Assembly (NCBI GenBank): GCA_002366675.1
Contig: DFBO01000023.1
Coordinates: 1-6,880 of the forward strand
Reading direction: 5' to 3'
Source of the DNA: Flavobacteriaceae bacterium UBA3078
GTDB lineage: Bacteria; Bacteroidota; Bacteroidia; Flavobacteriales; Flavobacteriaceae
DNA length: 6,880 nt
Below the pieces are notes generated by a model, which saw only the letters and a list, made by a program, of their open reading frames with translations, searched no databases and had not been told where the DNA came from. The stretch's first letter is position 1. Every line of letters begins with the position of its first letter. This document shows, one piece after another, positions 1 through 5,899 of the stretch. The translations under genes were made by a program, and so were the position numbers.

Positions 1-343
1 CCTGAACCTTGTATGGTTTTTAGATATTCATTATTTTTCTCGACCTTATCTTGTTTTAAATCTGAAAGTGCTACAATTTCAGCATGATTATTTTTAATTA
101 AATAATCGAACATTTGTATTAAAGCAGAGCCTCTGTTTCCCATTCCAATAATGCCAACTCGAACCTTAGAAATTGGATTTGCTGTGAGACCAACAGCATT
201 AACCAGAGCTTTTCTTTGATTTAAAATCTCGTTAACTAGTTCTTTTTCTACAGTTTTGTTACTTTTATTTGCAAGCATACTTGGAGCTAAGCCTAAAAAT
301 AGACCTGCTCTGGCAGTTAAATTTAAAAGGATTTTCTGTTCAT
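1..343 (-). CDS. Gfo/Idh/MocA-family oxidoreductase (possibly GH109-like), 3' end outside window, apparent frameshift in leader
   Basis: This is the N-terminal part of an NAD(P)-dependent oxidoreductase-fold protein; the gene continues past the left edge. The leftward frame reads VRVGIIGMGNRG followed about 20 residues later by EIVALSDLK. This is the first beta-alpha-beta unit of a Rossmann fold, with a GxGxxG dinucleotide loop and an acidic residue (Asp of SDLK) placed to bind the adenosine ribose. An ATG at 343 starts MNRKSF and then meets TAA. Reading one base back continues as LNLTARAGLFLGLAPSMLA, so the reconstructed leader is an RKSFL-type, Tat-like signal peptide. Exported Bacteroidota members of this superfamily, including GH109 NAD-dependent glycosidases, often have such leaders, but the visible part cannot separate GH109 from other members. 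If the frameshift is real, the first usable in-frame ATG is at 278 and would give a leaderless protein with an intact Rossmann fold. It lies 51 bp after bshA, probably in the same operon. Confidence 0.75.
325..328 (-). other. Apparent one-base frameshift in a T-run of the oxidoreductase leader
   Basis: On the minus strand, ATG AAC AGA AAA TCC TTT is followed directly by TAA. The four T residues are the complement of the A-run here. One more T would give TCC TTT TTA AAT TTA and join MNRKSF to LNLTARAG without a break. The frame after the run stays open to the window edge and encodes a clear signal-peptide core and Rossmann motif, so the break is confined to this point. Possible causes are a true indel, an assembly or sequencing error in a homopolymer, or, less likely, slippage. 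Confidence 0.7.
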
Positions 344-394
344 TTTGGAAAGTATTAATTAAGAACAGGAAGGTATAAAATATATTTTTTAAAA

Positions 395-1534
395 TTAAAG
401 TAGAGCTTTACATTTTGTAAGTGTTGCCTCATAAATAGCTTCATATTGAGGGACTATTTTATGGATGTCAAATTTATTGGCTTCAGTTTTTGCCTGTTCT
501 TTAAATTTAGCTAATGTGGATTCTTCATTTAAAATTAAAATAGCATTCTTGCTCATGTCTTCAACATCTCCAACTGGACTTAAATAACCAGAAACACCAT
601 GAATATTCACTTCAGGAATTCCTCCAGAATCACTTGATATTACAGGAACTCCAGATGCCATTGCTTCTAATGCTGCTAGTCCAAAGCTTTCGGTTTCAGA
701 TGGAAGAATGAATAAATCTGAATAACATAAAATACGATCTATTTCATGGCTGTTTCCGAAGAAAACAACTTTGTCTTCAATGCCTAAGTCTTTGCATAAT
801 TGCTCTGCAGGTTCTTTTTCAGGGCCTTCGCCAACCATCATCAATTTTGCAGGCATTACTTTTTGAATATTATAAAACACTTTAATAACATCAGGAATAC
901 GTTTAACAGGCCTGAAATTACTAATATGAGTAATGATTCTTTCATTATCATGAGCTAATAAATCACGTTGACAATCTGTAAAATGATTGGTGTGTTTACT
1001 GATATCTATAAAGTTAGTAACAACATTTATTTGATTCTTTATATCAAACAATCTTAAAGTATCTTTCTTTAAACTTTCTGAAACAGAGGTGACAGCATCT
1101 GATTTATTAATGCTGAAAGTTACTGCTGTTTTATAAAATGGATGAGATCCAACTAAGGTAATATCTGTCCCGTGTAATGTTGTAACAATAGGTAAATAGA
1201 TTCCTTCTTCCTGAAGCATTTTTTTTGCCATATAGGCAGCATAAGCATGTGGAATGGCATAATGTACATGAAGTATTTCTATTTCATGTAGCTTTGCCAT
1301 ATCGACCAATTTGCTTGTTAAAGCCAACTCATAAGGTTGATAATGAAATAATGGATATTCTGGAACAGTAACTTCATGAAAATGAACGTTGCTACCTAAA
1401 AGTTCTAGTCTTACAGGTTGTTTATAAGTAATAAAGTGAACTTCGTGACCTCTTTTTGATAGCTCTATACCTAATTCAGTTGCTACTACTCCGCTTCCAC
1501 CAAATGTTGGGTAACAAACAATTCCTATTTTCAT
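395..1534 (-). CDS. bshA: N-acetyl-alpha-D-glucosaminyl L-malate synthase (BshA), bacillithiol biosynthesis
   Basis: BshA is a cytoplasmic retaining GT4 (GT-B fold) glycosyltransferase. It joins GlcNAc from UDP-GlcNAc to L-malate, the first step of bacillithiol synthesis; BshB deacetylates the product and BshC adds cysteine. The N-terminus MKIGIVCYPTFGGSGVVATE is characteristic of BshA, with the glycine-rich loop at residues 12-15. HVHYAIPHAYAA (89-100) and TTLHGTDITLVG (118-129) belong to the acceptor-binding N-domain. SNFRPVKR (205-212) starts the C-domain, where Arg/Lys bind the donor phosphates. The EX7E motif is E282-SFGLAAL-E290. At 379 residues it matches the usual family length of about 375-380, with no gaps or broken motifs. 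The ATG at 1534 aligns with the family start. It begins only 14 bp after the GH3-fusion stop, so the two are almost certainly co-transcribed. No bshB or bshC is visible here. Confidence 0.95.
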   Translation of the reverse strand: MKIGIVCYPTFGGSGVVATELGIELSKRGHEVHFITYKQPVRLELLGSNVHFHEVTVPEYPLFHYQPYELALTSKLVDMAKLHEIEILHVHYAIPHAYAAYMAKKMLQEEGIYLPIVTTLHGTDITLVGSHPFYKTAVTFSINKSDAVTSVSESLKKDTLRLFDIKNQINVVTNFIDISKHTNHFTDCQRDLLAHDNERIITHISNFRPVKRIPDVIKVFYNIQKVMPAKLMMVGEGPEKEPAEQLCKDLGIEDKVVFFGNSHEIDRILCYSDLFILPSETESFGLAALEAMASGVPVISSDSGGIPEVNIHGVSGYLSPVGDVEDMSKNAILILNEESTLAKFKEQAKTEANKFDIHKIVPQYEAIYEATLTKCKALL

Positions 1535-1548
1535 AATTCTGTTTTCAA

Positions 1549-4467
1549 TTAATCTATAATCGCCTCGTAAATTAGCCGCTGTATTTCTGTTCTAATATTT
1601 TCTTTTAATAACAAATTAGAACCTGCTTTAGGATAGGTTCTGTTTGCTAAGAATATATATACAATTTCTTCTTCTGGATCTGCCCAAGCATAAGTTCCAG
1701 TAAATCCTGAATGACCAAAACTCGTCATGGAAATACAACCACATGTTGGACCTGCATCACCTAATTGAGGCTTATCGAAACCTATTCCTCTTCTATTATC
1801 ATTATCACAAAAATAACAGGTATTAAATATATCTATTGTTTCTGCTTTAAAATAACGCTTACCACCATAATAGCCCTTTTGTAGATACAACTGCATAATT
1901 TTGGCAACATCATTAGCATTGCTAAAAATTCCTGCATGTCCTCCTACACCATTTTGCATGGCTGCTCCCATATCATGTACATATCCATGAACTTCTTGAA
2001 ACCTAAAATAATCATCAATTTCAGTAGGAACAATTTTTTTGCTACTAAACTTATTATTTGGATTATACGTGGTATAATTTGCACCTAAAGACTCATAAAA
2101 ATGTTTTTGCACTAATTCATCTAAACCTTTGTCGTAATAAGTTTCAATATATTTCTTTAAAATATAATAAGGTAAATCGCTATATCTGTAACGCTCTCTT
2201 TTTAATAGCTCTGTTTCTTTAATTATTTTTTGAATTGTGTCTTGATAATCTTTTCGCATATACAATTCATTAGCAACTTTAACACTAAACTTATTACTAA
2301 ATTCTTTTTGATAATATTTAGAATTTGGGTGTTTTGTAATAGAATCTAAAGTGGCATAATAAAAAGGAATCCATGGTTTTAATCTGGCATTATGAGAAAG
2401 CATCTTTTTTAAAGTGATGTTCTTTTTATTAGAATCTAAATATTCTGGAAGAATGGTCGATAATTTGGTGTCTAAATTCACAATTCCCTTTTCTTCGAGC
2501 TCCATTAAAAGTGGCAATGTTGCTAAAATTTTCGTTAACGAAGCAACATCATAAATATCATCAAATACAACAGGATTGGAATCCGAACCGTAAATATGTG
2601 TTCCAAAATTCTTATTATAGATTACTTTACCTTTTCTGGCAACAAGTAACTGAATTCCTGGTGTCATTTTATTATCTACAGCATGTTGAGCTACAGAATC
2701 TAGTTTGTTGAGTTTTTTGGTACTCATTCCAACACGTTCTGCTACACCATAATTTAAACGAGATAGATTTGTATTATGAATACCATCTCCTACATTAAAG
2801 CCATTACCAACGGAAACAGGAAGTGCTCCTTTAGAAGTTATTGCTCCAAAAATAAGTTGAGCAGATTTTTGCTGAGCAATTTCACTATTTTGATAACTAA
2901 CAACGATACTTTCAAAGTTTTCAACTGTTGCTAAATCTAAAAGTGCATACGGTTTAACGAAAATATCTAGAATCACTTTATTAGTTCTAGCTATTTCATA
3001 CAACCAAACAAGTTCAAGATCGGTTAATTTATGATCTTTCCAAGGATGTTTGTTTGAACGATGAAACCCAACTATAACTGTGCTGTAAGCAGAAAGTTTT
3101 ACTAGTAATTCATCTAAATTATCATCCGAAATTTCGTGTACTTTTGTGTACTTTTTAAGCTCTTTTAAAAATACAGAGCCATCATCATCACCTAATTTAA
3201 CATAAGCAATCTTCTTATCTTCCAATTTTCTAATAGGAATTATGTCTTCCTTGTTCTTGATAACTGTAATGGCATTTTCATAAATCACTTCAGATAACAT
3301 AACATCTTGTATTCTATTTAAATCTTCAAATAGATGATCCGTTTCTATAGGTGTAAAATTGTTTAATCCCACTTTATACTTTGCCTGTAAAATCTTTTTT
3401 ACTGAATGAGCTAAACGTTCTTCCGATATATCACCTGAATTATAAGCTTCAATTATTTTTTTAATAGCCTTTGGCACATCTTCAGAAATCAAAAGAACAT
3501 CATTTCCTGCTTGAAATGCAGCCAAATCAATATCTCCAGGTTCACTAAAGTTTGAAACACCTTTCATTTCTAAAGCATCTGTATAAATTAAACCTTTAAA
3601 ATTTAAGGAGTCTTTTAAAATATCTGTTACAATATGCTTAGATAAAGACGAAGGAAAACCGTCTCTAGATTCTAATGCAGGCACATTTAAATGCGCTACC
3701 ATAACACTAGACAAGCCTTTGTTTATTAAAGCTCTGTATGGATATAATTCAACAGAATCTATTCGTTTTTCATCAAAGGCAATTGTTGGCAATGTTTTAT
3801 GCGAATCGCTATCTGTATCTCCATGACCTGGAAAATGTTTAGCATTTGCTAATACACCAACATCTTGCATGCCTTTCATAAAAGCTAAAGATTTTTCTGT
3901 AACATTATCTCTATCTTCACCAAAAGATCTATTTCCAATAATTGGATTTTTAGGATTGGTATTTATATCTACTACAGGAGCAAAATTAAAATGTACTCCT
4001 ATACGTTTGCAATGCTCTCCTACTTGTCTGCCTATTTGCTCGATTAGTTTATTATCCTTCACTGCTCCAAGAGTCATATTCCAAGGAAATGCATAAGTAG
4101 AATCTAATCTCATACCTAAACCCCATTCTGCATCCATACCAATTAATAATGGCGTTTTAGTGGTTGTTTGATACAGATTATTAAGCTTAGCTTGTTTTAC
4201 GGGACCTCCAGTAGAATAAATTAAGCCTCCAACATGATAGTTGGTTATTAACTGACTAATGGTGTTTTCATGTGCTAGACCTTGATTGGAAAACGCACGA
4301 ACCATAAAAAGTTGCCCTACTTTTTCTTCTATAGTCATATTATTATAGGTGTTATCAACCCATAATTTTTGAGCAGCAACATCTTTCGATAACAAAGGAT
4401 TATCCGTTTGAGAAAACAGGCATGCTGTGAAAATAAAAAACGCTAATAGGCAAAAAAAATGACGCAT
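1549..4467 (-). CDS. Exported GH3 beta-N-acetylglucosaminidase (NagZ-like) fused to a beta-lactamase-family serine hydrolase
   Basis: This 972-residue bifunctional protein is probably periplasmic. Residues 1-20 form a Sec signal peptide ending ACLFSQ. Residues about 40-370 are a GH3 N-terminal barrel of the NagZ type. KHFPGHGDTDSDSHKTLP (210-227) carries the Asp221-x-His223 acid/base dyad, and YTDALEMKGV (295-304) carries the predicted nucleophile Asp297. Residues about 390-575 are the GH3 C-terminal alpha/beta domain. Residues about 585-972 are a class C beta-lactamase-like hydrolase with S643-L-T-K646 (SxxK), Y762-S-D764 in the YxN position and H919-S-G921 in the KTG position. The catalytic residues are present in both halves. 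The family chemistry predicts GlcNAc removal from muropeptides. The serine hydrolase could be an AmiE-like muramyl-L-alanine amidase, a peptidase or an esterase; sequence alone does not decide. It is the first gene of the leftward operon with bshA. The 119-residue S643-Y762 spacing exceeds the roughly 86 of class C beta-lactamases. Confidence 0.93.
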   Translation of the reverse strand: MRHFFCLLAFFIFTACLFSQTDNPLLSKDVAAQKLWVDNTYNNMTIEEKVGQLFMVRAFSNQGLAHENTISQLITNYHVGGLIYSTGGPVKQAKLNNLYQTTTKTPLLIGMDAEWGLGMRLDSTYAFPWNMTLGAVKDNKLIEQIGRQVGEHCKRIGVHFNFAPVVDINTNPKNPIIGNRSFGEDRDNVTEKSLAFMKGMQDVGVLANAKHFPGHGDTDSDSHKTLPTIAFDEKRIDSVELYPYRALINKGLSSVMVAHLNVPALESRDGFPSSLSKHIVTDILKDSLNFKGLIYTDALEMKGVSNFSEPGDIDLAAFQAGNDVLLISEDVPKAIKKIIEAYNSGDISEERLAHSVKKILQAKYKVGLNNFTPIETDHLFEDLNRIQDVMLSEVIYENAITVIKNKEDIIPIRKLEDKKIAYVKLGDDDGSVFLKELKKYTKVHEISDDNLDELLVKLSAYSTVIVGFHRSNKHPWKDHKLTDLELVWLYEIARTNKVILDIFVKPYALLDLATVENFESIVVSYQNSEIAQQKSAQLIFGAITSKGALPVSVGNGFNVGDGIHNTNLSRLNYGVAERVGMSTKKLNKLDSVAQHAVDNKMTPGIQLLVARKGKVIYNKNFGTHIYGSDSNPVVFDDIYDVASLTKILATLPLLMELEEKGIVNLDTKLSTILPEYLDSNKKNITLKKMLSHNARLKPWIPFYYATLDSITKHPNSKYYQKEFSNKFSVKVANELYMRKDYQDTIQKIIKETELLKRERYRYSDLPYYILKKYIETYYDKGLDELVQKHFYESLGANYTTYNPNNKFSSKKIVPTEIDDYFRFQEVHGYVHDMGAAMQNGVGGHAGIFSNANDVAKIMQLYLQKGYYGGKRYFKAETIDIFNTCYFCDNDNRRGIGFDKPQLGDAGPTCGCISMTSFGHSGFTGTYAWADPEEEIVYIFLANRTYPKAGSNLLLKENIRTEIQRLIYEAIID

Positions 4468-4470
4468 AAA

Positions 4471-4484
4471 TTTAAGGCCTTAAA
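4471..4484. promoter_or_regulatory. 14-bp perfect palindrome just upstream of the GH3-fusion start
   Basis: TTTAAGGCCTTAAA is its own reverse complement and lies 4-17 bases before the ATG of the GH3-fusion gene, where a ribosome binding site would sit. It could be a binding site for a dimeric repressor or a weak leader hairpin. It is short and AT-rich at the ends, so chance is not excluded. Confidence 0.3.
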
Positions 4485-4601
4485 GGCAAATATTATAAGT
4501 ATTAAAAACTATGCCAAAATAGTACTTTTAAAAGGAAGTATAAAAGACTTTAAGATAGATTTATAAAGAAATAATTAACTATAAATAAATAATTATGGAA
4601 A

Positions 4602-4609
4602 CAAAAATG
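4602..4609 (-). promoter_or_regulatory. Weak -7-like element facing the GH3-fusion operon
   Basis: Read leftward, this is CATTTTTG, one mismatch from TAnnTTTG at the first base. It lies in the left arm of the inverted repeat and one base into the spacer. A start here would give a leader of about 130 bases before the GH3-fusion ATG. No convincing TTTG -33 element is present; ATTG occurs about 24 bases upstream. It is the mirror of the element at 4656-4663. Confidence 0.25.
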
Positions 4610-4655
4610 AAGAAACAAACAGAATAGTAATCAATAAATCCGTAGGTTTTTTTTG

Positions 4656-4663
4656 TATTTTTG
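4656..4663 (+). promoter_or_regulatory. Candidate Bacteroidota -7 promoter element (TAnnTTTG) for the lipoprotein-terC unit
   Basis: TATTTTTG is a full match to the Bacteroidota TAnnTTTG -7 consensus and lies 18 bases before the lipoprotein ATG at 4682. A start about 7 bases downstream would leave a leader of roughly a dozen bases. No TTTG -33 element is seen at the expected distance of about 19-23 bases. All but its first base lies in the right arm of the inverted repeat. Confidence 0.45.
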
Positions 4664-4681
4664 TTTCCATAATTCTTTCAT

Positions 4682-5053
4682 ATGAAATATTTTTGCTTAT
4701 TCTTTTTATCTATCTCACTTGCAGGTTGTTATAATGTTGAACGAGATTGCACTAATTTCCAAACTGGTATTTTTTATAGTGAAATAAGCATAGATGGGAA
4801 TTTGTACAAATCTGAATTTGTTAGAACGAAAGACCTTCAAATAGAAACTTATAATAAAAGTATTGATTCATCTGAAGTAAGATGGATTAATGATTGTGAG
4901 GTTGTATTTAAAACTATAAACCCAAAAAGTATGGTTGAACAGAAAGATATTCATTTAAAAATACTTGTCACAACAGATTCGACTTATACTTTTGAATATT
5001 CTTATGTAGGAGAGAAAACAAAGCAGAAAGGAATTGCAACCAAAATAAATTAA
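4682..5053 (+). CDS. Small lipoprotein of unknown function
   Basis: This predicted 123-residue lipoprotein has an N-terminus MKYFCLFFLSISLAGC, a short hydrophobic signal ending in the lipobox LAGC (13-16). Cys16 would be acylated after signal peptidase II cleavage. The mature part of about 107 residues has alternating beta-strand-like segments, such as GIFYSEISIDGN (29-40), VRWINDCEVVFKTINPK (66-82), IHLKILVTTDSTYTFEYSYVG (90-110) and a basic end, suggesting a small beta-rich domain. Cys23 and Cys72 could form a disulfide. I cannot assign a function. It is similar in form to short flavobacterial lipoproteins that, as I recall, are sometimes labelled 'DNA topoisomerase IV' in automatic annotation; nothing here supports that name. 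It ends one base before the terC-family ATG, so translation is probably coupled and the two may act together. The ATG at 4682 is the only start that yields a signal peptide. Confidence 0.88.
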   Translation: MKYFCLFFLSISLAGCYNVERDCTNFQTGIFYSEISIDGNLYKSEFVRTKDLQIETYNKSIDSSEVRWINDCEVVFKTINPKSMVEQKDIHLKILVTTDSTYTFEYSYVGEKTKQKGIATKIN

Positions 5054-5054
5054 T

Positions 5055-5843
5055 ATGTTAGAATTCTTATTATCTGGAGATGCTATTATGGCGCTACTGA
5101 CTTTAACTTTTCTTGAAATAATACTTGGAATAGATAATATTGTTTTTATATCCATAGCTGCTAATAAATTACCAGAAGATCAACGTGCAAAAGCAACAAA
5201 TTTGGGTTTGCTTTTTGCTATGGTTCAACGTATTATATTATTGTTTTTCGTCTCCTTTTTAATTGGTTTGAAAGAACCTTTTTATACAATTGAGACCAGT
5301 TGGTTACATATTGCTATTAGTGGACAAGCCATTATTCTTTTTTTAGGTGGCTTATTTTTAATTTATAAAAGCACTTCAGAAATAAGAGATAAAGTTGAAA
5401 CTCCTTCACATGATGAAGACGTAGTAAAAGGCAAAAAAATTAAATCCTTATCTCAAGCCATTACTCAAATACTAATTATTGATTTTATTTTCTCAATAGA
5501 TTCAATTCTTACAGCTGTTGGTATGACAAATGGAATACACCCTAATCATAACTATGCCTTGATGCTTATGATTATTGCAGTTGTTATTTCAATTATTATT
5601 ATGATAGTTTTTGCTAATCCAATTAGAAAATTTATTGATGCTCATCCAAGTATGCAAATATTAGGTTTGTCCTTTTTAATTTTAATTGGTTTTATGTTAA
5701 TTACTGAAGCTGCACATCTTTCACATACATCTATATTCAATCAAACAGTTGGAGCTATCCCTAAAGGGTATTTATATTTTGCTATTGCATTCTCTTTATT
5801 AGTTGAGTTTATTAATTATAAAATACAAAAAAATAAAGCTTAA
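5055..5843 (+). CDS. TerC-family integral membrane protein
   Basis: This 262-residue inner-membrane protein belongs to the TerC family (YgdQ/YkoY-like, without a CBS domain). About seven hydrophobic segments are visible, near residues 8-33, 50-70, 86-104, 134-155, 167-187, 200-218 and 236-253. The family hallmark is an internal duplication: FLEIILGIDNIVFIS (19-33) is matched by IIDFIFSIDSILTAVG (141-156). This gives acidic pairs Glu21/Asp27 and Asp143/Asp149 with identical spacing, which probably line a metal-ion path. A charged loop at about 110-131 separates the halves. Characterised relatives (Alx in E. coli, MeeF/MeeY in B. subtilis) export Mn2+ or help load exported enzymes with Mn; the tellurite link of the name applies to ter-operon members, and no other ter genes are here. 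Metal handling is therefore the best guess, and the substrate is unknown. It follows the lipoprotein gene by one base, and a strong terminator follows it directly. Confidence 0.92.
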   Translation: MLEFLLSGDAIMALLTLTFLEIILGIDNIVFISIAANKLPEDQRAKATNLGLLFAMVQRIILLFFVSFLIGLKEPFYTIETSWLHIAISGQAIILFLGGLFLIYKSTSEIRDKVETPSHDEDVVKGKKIKSLSQAITQILIIDFIFSIDSILTAVGMTNGIHPNHNYALMLMIIAVVISIIIMIVFANPIRKFIDAHPSMQILGLSFLILIGFMLITEAAHLSHTSIFNQTVGAIPKGYLYFAIAFSLLVEFINYKIQKNKA

Positions 5844-5846
5844 AAT

Positions 5847-5884
5847 AAAAAAGACCATATCTTAAAAATATGGTCTTTTTTTTT
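5847..5884. terminator. Bidirectional rho-independent terminator between convergent genes
   Basis: The stem AAAAAAGACCATAT (5847-5860) pairs fully with ATATGGTCTTTTTT (5868-5881) around a 7-base loop. A run of nine T follows the core on the plus strand (5876-5884) and six T on the minus strand (5852-5847). It starts 4 bp after the terC-family stop and ends 15 bp before the stop of the convergent secreted-protein gene, so it probably stops transcription from both sides. Confidence 0.93.
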
Positions 5885-5899
5885 AAGTAAATTGATAAA

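Larger units (their letters stand above)
4591..4674. repeat. 18-bp perfect inverted repeat flanking a 48-bp spacer between divergent genes
   Basis: The left arm AATTATGGAAACAAAAAT (4591-4608) is the exact reverse complement of the right arm ATTTTTGTTTCCATAATT (4657-4674), with 48 bp between them. The repeat sits in the 214-bp region between the divergent GH3-fusion and lipoprotein genes. Each arm, read outward, contains ATTTTTG, most of a Bacteroidota TAnnTTTG promoter -7 element. The arrangement could be an invertible promoter switch, a paired regulator-binding site, a short non-coding element with terminal inverted repeats, or a transcribed hairpin. No clear target-site duplication is seen at the outer ends. 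The remainder of the intergenic region (4485-4590) is AT-rich and shows nothing else recognisable. Confidence 0.85.

Noticed and set aside
377..384. TATATTTT on the minus strand as a separate promoter for the oxidoreductase
   Set aside because: It lacks the final G of TAnnTTTG and has no -33 element, in a 51-bp AT-rich gap where such matches are common.
2511..2711. 66-codon plus-strand open frame
   Set aside because: It lies wholly inside the well-supported GH3-fusion gene on the other strand, with no family motif and no promoter or start context.
3869..4096. 75-codon plus-strand open frame
   Set aside because: It is antisense to the conserved GH3 catalytic region; its cysteine- and proline-rich composition is typical of a mirror frame.
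4417..4467. Lipoprotein signal in the GH3-fusion protein (FTAC before Cys16)
   Set aside because: The -3 position is Phe instead of Leu/Val/Ile, and a normal Sec cleavage near LFSQ fits better. Lipidation is not excluded but not called.
4591..4674. Transposon-derived mini-element (MITE)
   Set aside because: It has terminal inverted repeats and small size, but there is no target-site duplication at the ends and no second copy in the window. It was kept as an unexplained inverted repeat.
4955..5155. 66-codon minus-strand open frame
   Set aside because: It is antisense to the lipoprotein-terC junction, both of which are better supported.
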